From: an uncultured bacterium
GTDB lineage: Bacteria > Cyanobacteriota > Vampirovibrionia > Gastranaerophilales > Gastranaerophilaceae
Assembly: GCA_902464375.1 (NCBI GenBank)
Contig: CABQIM010000019.1
Location: forward strand, 1 to 23,642
Direction: 5' to 3'
DNA length: 23,642 nucleotides
Below, piece by piece: positions 1-7,204 of this stretch. Position numbers and translations under genes: made by a program. The notes beneath the pieces are model-generated. The model ran no database searches. It saw nothing but the letters and a program-made list of their open reading frames with translations, and had not been told where the DNA came from. How positions within the stretch are numbered: the first letter of the stretch is position 1; each line of letters begins with the position of its first letter.

Positions 1-6
1 AAAAAA

Positions 7-345
7 TTATTTTTTAAATATGAAGAACACTGCTAAAATAATGAATACAAATCCGATAAGATAATTCCATTTGAATTGTTCTTTAAGGTACAGTACGGAA
101 AAGACTGAAAAAACAGTTAGCGTAATTACCTCTTGTATTGTTTTTAGTTGTACTGCGTTATAACAATTGTATCCGATTCTGTTTGCAGGAACTTGGAAGC
201 AGTATTCAAAAAATGCAATTCCCCAGCTTGCTAAAATGACAATTAAGATTGGCAAACTTCTGAAACGCAAATGTCCGTACCAAGCAAACGTCATGAAGAT
301 ATTTGATATTAATAATAAAATAATTGGCATAATGTGTCTAAACAT
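7..345 (-). CDS. DUF486 (DMT-like) small membrane protein
   Basis: This is a 112-residue, very hydrophobic protein with about four predicted membrane segments (roughly residues 5-22, 30-48, 68-86 and 92-110). The central stretch FEYCFQVPANRIG, followed by QLKTIQE, is typical of the DUF486 'DMT family' proteins, which are usually 105-115 residues, so this copy looks complete. The family is related by fold to drug/metabolite transporters, but no substrate is established. The stop codon lies 7 bases from the window edge. No Shine-Dalgarno sequence precedes the ATG; instead TGCTAAAAT ends six bases upstream, so the mRNA may be leaderless. It is divergent from the glucokinase gene, with about 95 bases between them. 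Family assignment is good; function is unknown. Confidence 0.8.
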   Translation of the reverse strand: MFRHIMPIILLLISNIFMTFAWYGHLRFRSLPILIVILASWGIAFFEYCFQVPANRIGYNCYNAVQLKTIQEVITLTVFSVFSVLYLKEQFKWNYLIGFVFIILAVFFIFKK

Positions 346-351
346 ATGATA

Positions 352-360
352 ATTTTAGCA
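352..360 (-). promoter_or_regulatory. Extended -10 promoter of the DUF486 gene
   Basis: On the minus strand TGCTAAAAT reads as an extended -10 (TGn followed by TAAAAT). It ends six bases before the ATG at 345, and no convincing -35 is present. The predicted start of transcription falls on or just before the ATG. The same TGCTAAAAT box precedes the glycosyltransferase gene near 11352. Confidence 0.45.
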
Positions 361-378
361 TGAAAAAACGCTTTGCTG

Positions 379-405
379 TTGCAAATACTGTATTTGTGAT
401 AAAAT
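379..405 (+). promoter_or_regulatory. Putative promoter of the ROK kinase gene
   Basis: TGATAAAAT at 397-405 is an extended -10. A TTGCAA at 379-384 could serve as -35, although the 15-base spacer is short. The start codon lies 36 bases downstream of the -10, leaving room for the ribosome binding site. Confidence 0.4.
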
Positions 406-440
406 TTAAGCAATTGTTAATATAGGAAGGAGATTTATAA

Positions 441-1385
441 ATGGCACAGAGAATTGGTATAGACGTAGGTGGAACCAATGTAAAAATCGCACTTGTAAGC
501 GATAAAGGTAAAATTATTTATTCAAATTCAATCCCAACAAGAGCAGAAATGGGTTATGAATACACGATTAACAGTATGAAAGATGCAATCAGAGATTTGC
601 TTAAAGAAACAAAGATGAAAGCAGAAGATATTGAAGGTATGGGTTTTGGCTTCCCAGGGCAAATTGATTGCAAAAAAGGTATTGTAAGACTTGCTCCAAA
701 CATTCCTGGATGGGTAAATGTTCCTATCGCAAGTATTATGGAAAAAGGATTTGGAATTCCTACTCGTGTTGATAACGACGTAAGAACAGCTGCTTTAGGT
801 GAATTAAACTATGGTGCCGGTGTTGGATGTGAAAACCTTGTTTGTATCACAGTTGGTACTGGTATTGGTTCTGGTCTTGTAATCAATGGTAAATTGGTTC
901 GTGGTGCTGATAACGCTGCCGGTGAAATTGGTCATATCAAATTAAATATGCAAGGCGGCCCTCTTTGCGGATGTGGTGATAGAGGATGTTTAGAAGCTTA
1001 TGCATCAGGTCCAAGTATTGTGGCTATGGCAGAAGAATACATTAAAGGTGGCAAATCAACTAAGTATAGAGAACTTGCTAACCCTGATATTACACCTTAT
1101 ATTGTTGCAGTTGCTGCAAAAGAAGGTGACCCTGTTGCAAAACAAATCTTCAGAATCATGGGTGAATACATCGGTATGGGCTTAACAAGTGTTGTTAACC
1201 TGCTTAATCCGGAAAAAATTATTATCGGTGGTGGTGTTGCTGATGCCGGTGATATCTTGCTTGATCCAATCAGAGAAACAATTGCAAAACGTGCAATGAC
1301 TATCCAAAAGAATGTTCAGGTTGTTCCTGCACAATTGGGTAATACAGCCGGTGTAATCGGTGCAAGCTTGTTGATTAAATCATAA
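441..1385 (+). CDS. glcK: ROK-family glucokinase / sugar kinase
   Basis: This 314-residue protein probably phosphorylates glucose (ATP + glucose to glucose-6-phosphate) in the cytoplasm at the entry to glycolysis. The phosphate-binding motif GIDVGGTNVK lies at residues 6-15. The catalytic Asp is probably D113 in DNDVRTAALGE, and a second glycine-rich ATP loop VGTGIGSG follows. The ROK zinc site is complete: H165 in GEIGH, plus C176, C178 and C183 in CGCGDRGC. Length is normal for bacterial ROK glucokinases (300-325). A strong GGAAGGAG sits eight bases before the ATG. The gene stands alone between its promoter and a strong terminator. ROK kinases differ in sugar preference, so other hexoses or N-acetylhexosamines remain possible; glucokinase is the default because no sugar operon is nearby. 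Confidence 0.88.
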   Translation: MAQRIGIDVGGTNVKIALVSDKGKIIYSNSIPTRAEMGYEYTINSMKDAIRDLLKETKMKAEDIEGMGFGFPGQIDCKKGIVRLAPNIPGWVNVPIASIMEKGFGIPTRVDNDVRTAALGELNYGAGVGCENLVCITVGTGIGSGLVINGKLVRGADNAAGEIGHIKLNMQGGPLCGCGDRGCLEAYASGPSIVAMAEEYIKGGKSTKYRELANPDITPYIVAVAAKEGDPVAKQIFRIMGEYIGMGLTSVVNLLNPEKIIIGGGVADAGDILLDPIRETIAKRAMTIQKNVQVVPAQLGNTAGVIGASLLIKS

Positions 1386-1406
1386 GTTGCTGAATTGAAT
1401 AATTAA

Positions 1407-1440
1407 AAACAGGGGCGGATTAATTAATCCGCCCCTGTTT
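1407..1440 (+). terminator. Strong bidirectional terminator after glcK
   Basis: A perfect inverted repeat with 17-base arms (AAACAGGGGCGGATTAA and its complement) begins 21 bases after the stop. It has a GC-rich stem and T-rich and A-rich flanks, so it can end transcription in both directions. Confidence 0.9.
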
Positions 1441-1482
1441 TATTTATGGCTTATGCAGAAATAAAATCAAGTGTCGGCTATT

Positions 1483-1512
1483 CCCTCTCCTTTGGGGAGG
1501 GCTAGGGTGAGG
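1483..1512. repeat. C/G-rich REP-like palindrome, copy A
   Basis: CCCTCTCC, TTTG, GGGAGGG form a short hairpin, followed by CTAGGGTGAGG. The reverse complement matches the element embedded in scpA at 8050-8080 (CACCCTAGCCCTCCCC, then GGAGAGGG). It is one of a dispersed family of palindromes in this window and lies between two terminators, where an insertion would be tolerated. Confidence 0.6.
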
Positions 1513-1570
1513 TAGAAGCTTGTGGATTTTAAATATGTATTTTAAATCCAATAATAATATTAGATTTAAT

Positions 1571-1601
1571 AAAAAAGACTCCTTTTAAAGGAGTCTTTTT
1601 T
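1571..1601. terminator. Terminator of the lytic transglycosylase gene
   Basis: AAAAAAGACTCCTTT and its perfect complement are separated by one base, giving a stable stem with T-runs on both strands. It lies five bases beyond the stop codon of the minus-strand gene that ends at 1606. Confidence 0.88.
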
Positions 1602-1605
1602 GTTG

Positions 1606-2226
1606 TTACAAAATTTCCATTACTGGTTCTGAATGTTTTATCTCCGGAATTTCCATCAGGTTTGGAAGTTCAATTGGTTTTGGAGTGTTCTTTACTTCAG
1701 CATGTCTGGCGATAACCGGTTGTTTAGCTTTTGTTTGCTTAATCTTTGCAATTGCAGGGTCTGGATTAACCTTTTGTCTGTTGTATTCAAGCATGATTTG
1801 GTTAACAAATCTTCTGGTTTCTCCGTATGGCGGAATTTGTCCGCCAAATTTCTTTACGTTCCCTGGACCTGCGTTGTAAGCTGCTAGAGCTAATTCTGTT
1901 GAACCGAACATTTTATACATCATTTTGTAATAAGTAAGTCCGGCTTTGATGTTTTCACTCAAGTAATAAGGGTTAAATCCCATTCTGTTTGCTGTTGATG
2001 GGAGCAACTGGAATACACCTACTGCGCCATAAGGGCTTCTCAAATCGTGTTTGAAGCCTGATTCCTTCTTGGCTATGCTAAGTGCTAGTGCGGGGTCTAC
2101 ATTCATTTCGATAGAATGTTTAACTATGGTTTCTTTAATTACACTCTCTGGAGTTGGAGCAGCTTGAACCCTAACGCACAGCAAAGCTAGCAATGCAATA
2201 GTTGTTAAGACTGTTTTTCTAATCAT
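1606..2226 (-). CDS. Secreted lytic transglycosylase (SLT domain)
   Basis: This is a 206-residue protein predicted to cleave the MurNAc-GlcNAc bond of peptidoglycan with 1,6-anhydro product formation, outside the cytoplasmic membrane. Residues 1-23 are a Sec signal peptide (basic MIRK, hydrophobic core, AQAAP-like cleavage region). Residues about 26-150 are the SLT fold: the catalytic glutamate is E55 in AKKESGF, followed by YGAVGVFQLLPSTA and ALAAYNAGPGNV, the two other family signatures. The C-terminal 55 residues are Lys/Pro-rich and look disordered. AAGAGGA lies about eight bases before the ATG. The gene is single, with its own terminator and a long leader region at about 2240-2412. Most similar to small family-1 enzymes such as MltC/Slt-like proteins. 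Confidence 0.88.
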   Translation of the reverse strand: MIRKTVLTTIALLALLCVRVQAAPTPESVIKETIVKHSIEMNVDPALALSIAKKESGFKHDLRSPYGAVGVFQLLPSTANRMGFNPYYLSENIKAGLTYYKMMYKMFGSTELALAAYNAGPGNVKKFGGQIPPYGETRRFVNQIMLEYNRQKVNPDPAIAKIKQTKAKQPVIARHAEVKNTPKPIELPNLMEIPEIKHSEPVMEIL

Positions 2227-2259
2227 TGAAATCCTCTTATATTATTTGTAAATTGGATT

Positions 2260-2412
2260 CTGTATACTATCCTAAAAAATCCTCCCTACGGTTTCACTTT
2301 GTTCTCGGTTGGTTCCTCTCAGAGCGTCTTTCCTAAATTTTTTGTTAACCTGACTCCAAAAAACTTGTTAGGCGACTATCTGCTGAGTTTCTCCGCCCTC
2401 CGGCTTGGATAA
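2260..2412 (-). other. GC-richer, possibly structured leader or dispersed repeat
   Basis: The 287 bases between the transglycosylase and the STAS gene hold no ORF. The part at 2268-2410 is clearly richer in G and C than its flanks and has hairpin potential on the minus strand. CCTAA/TTAGG plus a 7-bp TTTTTTG/CAAAAAA stem form one hairpin (2333-2373), and GGCG/CGCC enclose another near 2375-2400. It could be a transcribed leader of the transglycosylase gene or a mobile repeat. I could not match it to a known riboswitch core. Confidence 0.4.
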
Positions 2413-2513
2413 ATAATCATACAGAATTTATGTCATGCACATCTTAATACAAACAAGAAAATTTTTCAACCCTTTTGTTGTATTTTATACACTTAATCCC
2501 CCGAAAGGGCTAG

Positions 2514-2840
2514 TTAAATAATACAAAATTTGCGGTTAAGAAGCCTGTGTTTGTTGAGCATGAAGTCTTCTTCCGTATTGAATAAATTTATACACTTGTC
2601 TAAATTCATAAAATTAAAAATTGAGAAAATATCTGAATGTATATTAAATATTCCGGCTTTGGAATTTTTTACGGCTTCGATAAATTCTATTGTGCAATCT
2701 TCTACAAAGCTCAAATCAATTCCGATTGTTTTATCAGAAAAATTTTGAATTTCGTCCATCAATCTTGCAGTTTCTCTTAAGTCCATTTTGGACGTTAATG
2801 GGGTAATTATACAGAATTTTTGTGAAGTCTTGATTTCCAT
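2514..2840 (-). CDS. STAS-like domain protein without the usual phosphosite
   Basis: This 108-residue cytoplasmic protein has a pattern compatible with a single STAS domain. It has an N-terminal strand (FCIITPL), a helix (LRETARLMDEI), a central strand IGIDLSFV, then ED-CTIEFIEAV where anti-sigma-factor antagonists have DSSGLG. A further strand (GIFNIH) and the helix and strand of the NFMNLDKCINLF region follow. The phosphorylated Ser/Thr position is occupied by Cys-Thr, and the SGLG turn is missing, so a classical partner-switching role is doubtful. No Shine-Dalgarno sequence is visible before the ATG, which is close to TAAAAT. The C-terminal ten residues are basic. The assignment rests on pattern only, and a generic hypothetical is the alternative. 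Confidence 0.55.
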   Translation of the reverse strand: MEIKTSQKFCIITPLTSKMDLRETARLMDEIQNFSDKTIGIDLSFVEDCTIEFIEAVKNSKAGIFNIHSDIFSIFNFMNLDKCINLFNTEEDFMLNKHRLLNRKFCII

Positions 2841-2966
2841 ATTCTTATTTTAATATTTTGTTCAAAAAATATTAATTACCAGAAATTATGAAATGAGTAT
2901 AACTTAAGTTGGGGATTTTTTAAGTGGAAAATGGAAAGTTATATTATTGCAAACTGTACCTTTTTC

Positions 2967-2996
2967 TTGACACTATTGCTAATTCTGTAGTAATCT
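2967..2996 (+). promoter_or_regulatory. Promoter of the smc gene
   Basis: A consensus -35 TTGACA (2967-2972) is followed after 18 bases by TAATCT (2991-2996), a weak -10. The smc ATG at 3030 lies 34 bases further on, preceded by GGGAAGGGA. It is the only perfect -35 hexamer I noticed upstream of a gene here. Confidence 0.5.
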
Positions 2997-3029
2997 TAAA
3001 TAAGACATGTCGTTATTGGGAAGGGATTT

Positions 3030-6000
3030 ATGTACATAAAACAGTTGGAGATAGACAACTTTAAGTCGTTTGCGAACAAAGTTGATATACCGATGCTTAA
3101 AGGATTTACGACTATTTCCGGTCCAAACGGTTCCGGAAAGAGCAATATTATTGATAGTATCTTGTTTGCATTAGGTTTATCTACAAGTCGTACCCTTCGT
3201 GCTGAAAAGCTTTTCCACTTAATATCAACCTACAACAAAAGAAACGAAGCATTCGTAAAAGTTACGTTCGGAGAAACGGAAGATGGAGATTTTTCGGTTG
3301 CAAGACGTATTAGAAAGTCGTCACAAGGCTTTAACAGTATTTATTATCTTGATGATAAAATTGCAACTTTGTCCGATATTCACGCAAAGTTAGAAAAATT
3401 TAACATAACTCCAAATAGCTATAACGTAATGATGCAAGGTGACGTTATGAGTATCACAAATTGTACTCCTAACGAGCGCCGTAAGATTATTGACGAAATT
3501 GCCGGCATTGCTGATTTTGATAGAAGAATAGAACAAGCAACAAACGAACTTGATACGGTAGAGAAACGTGTTGTAAACTCTACTTTGATTCTGAATGAAG
3601 TAAATACACGTTTAGAACAGCTTAATGAAGAAAGAGAAGTCGCTCTAAAATATCAGAAGCTCAAGGAAGAAAAGACCGGTCTGGAAAGCCAGATTAACAC
3701 TGTTAAATTCTTCGATTTGCGCAGAAATCTGGAAAAAGCGCATGAAAATATTTTGGAATTTACCAAACGTAAAAAAGAGGAAGAACTTAAATCAAAAGAT
3801 TTGGAAGAGCGCTTGAAATTAATCAAAGAAAAATATGATGAAATTTCTAAGACGATTACTGAAAAAGGTGAAGGTCATCAACTTGAATTGAAACAAAAAG
3901 CAGAGGAAATCAAGGGTGCTATTTCCAGAAAAAATTCCTCTATTGTTTATGCTGATAAACAAATTCAAGATAATTTAAAGACTGTTGAAAATACTAAAAA
4001 CGGAATTGAGGTTCAAGAAGGCAAGATTAAAGATTCTGAACTTAAGATTTCTTTGAAACAGGATGAAATCAAAGGTATTGAAAAAAATATTGAAGAGCAA
4101 AAAGCGATTTTACATAAAATTCTCGAAGATATGTCCGGCTTAAATGAAACAGCCGAAAAACATTTGGAAAAGAGAAACGCTTTAAGAAAAGAATTAGAAG
4201 CTTTGCAAGACAAAGAAACAAAGCTTATTCAGAAACAAGCGCCTATGGAAGCTGATTTATCTTCTAAAAAGAAAGCAATTGAAGATGCTAAGACAAAACT
4301 TGCAGAACTTGAAACTTTTAAGGCAAATTTCTCAGAAACAAAGGCTTCTAAGGAATTATTGATTGAACAACTCGGCAAAGAACTTGACGATTTCAAAATT
4401 ATCCTTAAGAACACTTTGTATGAATATGATAAGACTAAAAATGAAATTAATGACTTTGAATATGATGTTCAAGCAGCACGCAACAAAATATTCAAGTTAC
4501 AAGCAGCTAAAGAAGCAAACGAAGAAGCTAACCTCGGACGTGCAGTTGATACTGTTGTAAGAGCTAATATTCATGGGGTTCACGCTCCATTAATGAAACT
4601 CGGACAAGTTGATGAAGAGTATTCTACTGCAATGGAAATCGCAGTTGGTGGTAGAATGGCACATATTGTCGTTGATGATGAACATGTGGCTTCAACCTGT
4701 ATCGAACTTCTAAAATCTTCTAATGCCGGTAGAGCAACTTTTGTTCCGCTTAACAAAATTGTTAAGTGTCCAAGAAGTTTGAATTTGCCAAAAGAAAAAG
4801 GTGTAATCGATTTTGCGATTAACTTGATTGATTTTGATGACGAGTATCTGAATGCTTTTTATTATGCAGTAGGTGAAACGCTTGTAGTGGAAGATAGAAG
4901 TGTTGCTAATAAACTTATTGGTAAATACAGGATGGTAACTTTATCCGGTGATTTGTTTGAAAAATCAGGTTCAATCACTGGTGGTGCCGTTCGTAAAACG
5001 GGTTTGAAGTTTTCGCAGAATTCTGATAATGAATTGGATACATATAAGGCTCGTTTGAAAGAAATGGAATCAAAATATGCAGGTTTGATTTCTAAGCGTT
5101 CATCTTTAGAAAATAAGCTTGAAGATATTCGTAACAAATATTCTGTTTCTACAACGGAGTTTAGTAAAGCAAAATTAGAATTATCCAATTTGGAAACGAG
5201 CTTTGCTAATACTCAGAAAAATATTGATGAGAAACAGGAATTCATTAATACGACTGAGCCGGAAATTGCATCAATTGAAAAGTCTTTAGACAAGATGGAA
5301 GAAGAGCATATTGACATTTCTGAAAAAATGACAGATGTTCAGACTTCAATTTCTGAAGTTGAAAAATTGATGAATGACTCTGATTTGAAAGATTTGAAAG
5401 AAAAAACTTCAGGTGTAGAAGCAGAAATCAAGCGTTATGAAAAAAATATGGCAAATGCCCAAAACGATATTGACGGCTTGCACCAGCAAATAGATTTCTT
5501 TACAACTACAATTAATACTCACAATGATACAATTGCTCGTTCACTTGCTACAAATAGAGAATTGGAGCTTGATAAAGCAAAATTTGTCGAAGAAATTAAA
5601 GGTTTGAACGAACAATTAGAAGTGTTGGAAGTTCAAATAAAAGAAATTACGGAAAAATTGGCAGAACTTCTTAAGCAAAGAGATGATATTAACAAAGATT
5701 TAGTTGATATTGAAACTCAAAAGAATTTGAAAGCTTCTGATATAGAAAAAATCGCAGAACAAATAGAATCTTTTAAAGCACGTAGACGTGAACTTGAGCC
5801 TCAATTAGAAGAAACAAAGAATATTCTTGCAGAATCAGGAGTGAATATTAATGACTTGGCCCCTGTTGAGATGTCTATTGAAGAAATCACATCAAGAATT
5901 CAGCGTTTGCAGAAAAGAATGGATGATTTAGGTGCAGTTAACATGAAAGCGCTTGAAGATTTTGAAAAAGTTTCTGCTCGTCAACAAGAATTGCAGAGCC

Positions 6001-6521
6001 AAATTGAAACATTGAGTCATGAAAGAGAACAAATTCTTGAGAGAATGAAAGGGTATGAGGATTTGAAAAAAGAAACATTCCTCAAAACTTATAACGTGAT
6101 TAACGAAAACTTCAAGGATATTTTCCATAGACTTTCTGATGGTGAAGGTACATTGATTTTGGAAAACGAAGAACGACCATTTGAGGGCGGACTTGATATT
6201 GAGGCTCAACCTAGAGATAAAAAGAAACAAAGACTTGCAGGTATGTCAGGTGGAGAAAAAGCGTTAACGGCTTTGTCTTTCGTGTTTGCTATTCAAAAAT
6301 ACATGCCGGCACCTTTCTATGCGTTTGACGAAGTTGATGCTAGCCTTGATGGTATTAACGTGGAAAAACTTGCGCATATTGTACAATCTCAATCTGAGTC
6401 AACGCAATTTATTGTAGTTAGTCACAGAAAACCTATGATTGAGTCTGCAAATAGAACAATTGGTGTAACTCAAAAAGAAAAAGGTATCTCAAAAGTTACA
6501 GGGGTTAAATTGAGAGATTAG
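3030..6521 (+). CDS. smc: Chromosome segregation protein SMC
   Basis: This is a full-length bacterial SMC ATPase of 1163 residues (family about 1150-1200). It dimerises and, with ScpA and ScpB, forms the condensin ring that organises and segregates the chromosome. The head motifs are intact: Walker A GPNGSGKSN at 31-39, the ABC signature LAGMSGGEKA at 1069-1078, Walker B FYAFDEVDAS around 1096-1105 with catalytic E1101, and a late SHRKPMIE switch region. Residues about 170-500 and 660-1000 are long Lys/Glu-rich coiled coils. The hinge spans about 505-655, ending in the conserved glycine-rich GDLFEKSGSITGGAVRK. GGGAAGGGA precedes the ATG. Its partners scpA and scpB follow 0.7 kb downstream, beyond an ORF6N gene, so the whole complex is encoded at one locus. 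Confidence 0.97.
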   Translation: MYIKQLEIDNFKSFANKVDIPMLKGFTTISGPNGSGKSNIIDSILFALGLSTSRTLRAEKLFHLISTYNKRNEAFVKVTFGETEDGDFSVARRIRKSSQGFNSIYYLDDKIATLSDIHAKLEKFNITPNSYNVMMQGDVMSITNCTPNERRKIIDEIAGIADFDRRIEQATNELDTVEKRVVNSTLILNEVNTRLEQLNEEREVALKYQKLKEEKTGLESQINTVKFFDLRRNLEKAHENILEFTKRKKEEELKSKDLEERLKLIKEKYDEISKTITEKGEGHQLELKQKAEEIKGAISRKNSSIVYADKQIQDNLKTVENTKNGIEVQEGKIKDSELKISLKQDEIKGIEKNIEEQKAILHKILEDMSGLNETAEKHLEKRNALRKELEALQDKETKLIQKQAPMEADLSSKKKAIEDAKTKLAELETFKANFSETKASKELLIEQLGKELDDFKIILKNTLYEYDKTKNEINDFEYDVQAARNKIFKLQAAKEANEEANLGRAVDTVVRANIHGVHAPLMKLGQVDEEYSTAMEIAVGGRMAHIVVDDEHVASTCIELLKSSNAGRATFVPLNKIVKCPRSLNLPKEKGVIDFAINLIDFDDEYLNAFYYAVGETLVVEDRSVANKLIGKYRMVTLSGDLFEKSGSITGGAVRKTGLKFSQNSDNELDTYKARLKEMESKYAGLISKRSSLENKLEDIRNKYSVSTTEFSKAKLELSNLETSFANTQKNIDEKQEFINTTEPEIASIEKSLDKMEEEHIDISEKMTDVQTSISEVEKLMNDSDLKDLKEKTSGVEAEIKRYEKNMANAQNDIDGLHQQIDFFTTTINTHNDTIARSLATNRELELDKAKFVEEIKGLNEQLEVLEVQIKEITEKLAELLKQRDDINKDLVDIETQKNLKASDIEKIAEQIESFKARRRELEPQLEETKNILAESGVNINDLAPVEMSIEEITSRIQRLQKRMDDLGAVNMKALEDFEKVSARQQELQSQIETLSHEREQILERMKGYEDLKKETFLKTYNVINENFKDIFHRLSDGEGTLILENEERPFEGGLDIEAQPRDKKKQRLAGMSGGEKALTALSFVFAIQKYMPAPFYAFDEVDASLDGINVEKLAHIVQSQSESTQFIVVSHRKPMIESANRTIGVTQKEKGISKVTGVKLRD

Positions 6522-6539
6522 GGAATAAAATTGAAAATT

Positions 6540-6560
6540 GTAGGTCAGGCATTGCCTGAC
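6540..6560 (+). repeat. GTAG-prefixed REP-like hairpin between smc and the ORF6N gene
   Basis: GTAG (6540-6543) is followed directly by GTCAGGC, loop ATT, GCCTGAC. This perfect 7-bp stem has the layout of REP elements handled by RAYT transposases (conserved GTAG 5' of a hairpin). There is no T-run, so it is not a classical terminator, though such hairpins can protect upstream mRNA ends. A second copy with a different stem sequence lies at 15825-15847. Confidence 0.55.
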
Positions 6561-6595
6561 AAAAATATAATTAATCAATAAATTAAGAATTATTT

Positions 6596-7117
6596 ATGAG
6601 TGATTTAATACAAATACAAAATTTAATATATGAGATTCGTGGATGTAAGGTTATGCTGGATAGCGACCTTGCAAAACTCTATGGAGTAGAAACATTTAAT
6701 TTGAATAAGGCTGTAAAAAGAAATCTGTCACGATTCCCAAAGGATTTTATGTTTCAATTAACAAAGGATGAATATGATTCTTTGATATTCCAAATTGGAA
6801 TATCAAACTCTAAAAGGGGTGGACGTCGTTTTATGCCTTATGTTTTCACTGAGCAGGGAGTTGCAATGTTATCAAGTGTTTTACAGTCGGAACAAGCAAT
6901 TTCTATAAATATTCAAATAATGAGAACGTTCGTTCAGATGAAACAGTTTGCGTTAGAAAACAAAGATCTAACAAAAAGATTTCAAGAGTTGGAGCAATAT
7001 TTTATCAATTATTGCAAAGATAATGAGAAAGATAAACAACAGATATATGAAGCAATAGACTTGCTTATGGATAGAACAAAACCAAGTAAAGTTGGTTTCA
7101 TAAAAACAGAGGATTAA
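6596..7117 (+). CDS. ORF6N-domain DNA-binding protein
   Basis: This 173-residue protein has an N-terminal ORF6N domain (about residues 5-92): IQNLIYEIRGCKVMLDSDLA, LYGVET, LNKAVKRN, RFPKDFMFQL and the block GGRRFMPYVFTEQGVAMLSSVL are all family hallmarks. The remainder (about 100-160) is a charged helix, probably a coiled coil for oligomerisation. The domain belongs to the KilA-N/Bro-like antirepressor group of phages and mobile elements, and also occurs as chromosomal singletons of unknown role. It sits between smc and scpA with a REP-like hairpin just upstream and no clear Shine-Dalgarno sequence, suggesting insertion into an ancestral smc-scpAB operon. A local regulatory role is conceivable but not shown. 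Confidence 0.88.
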   Translation: MSDLIQIQNLIYEIRGCKVMLDSDLAKLYGVETFNLNKAVKRNLSRFPKDFMFQLTKDEYDSLIFQIGISNSKRGGRRFMPYVFTEQGVAMLSSVLQSEQAISINIQIMRTFVQMKQFALENKDLTKRFQELEQYFINYCKDNEKDKQQIYEAIDLLMDRTKPSKVGFIKTED

Positions 7118-7168
7118 AAGATTAGGGAAAAATTATAAAATATAAATGATGAGTGGTTCTCGTCAAAA

Positions 7169-7188
7169 CTTTTCTTAAAAAAGAAAAG
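7169..7188 (+). promoter_or_regulatory. Hairpin next to the scpA ribosome binding site
   Basis: CTTTTCTT, AAAA, AAGAAAAG form an 8-bp A/T-rich stem ending on the first G of GGTGGAG (7188-7194), the likely ribosome binding site of scpA (ATG 7205). It could tune translation or be the remnant of a terminator without a T-tail. Confidence 0.35.
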
Positions 7189-7204
7189 GTGGAGTAAAAA
7201 AAGA

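Noticed and set aside
2260..2412. c-di-AMP or other known riboswitch upstream of the transglycosylase
   Set aside because: I compared by eye with the ydaO-type core and others and saw no conserved blocks, so no known class is claimed.
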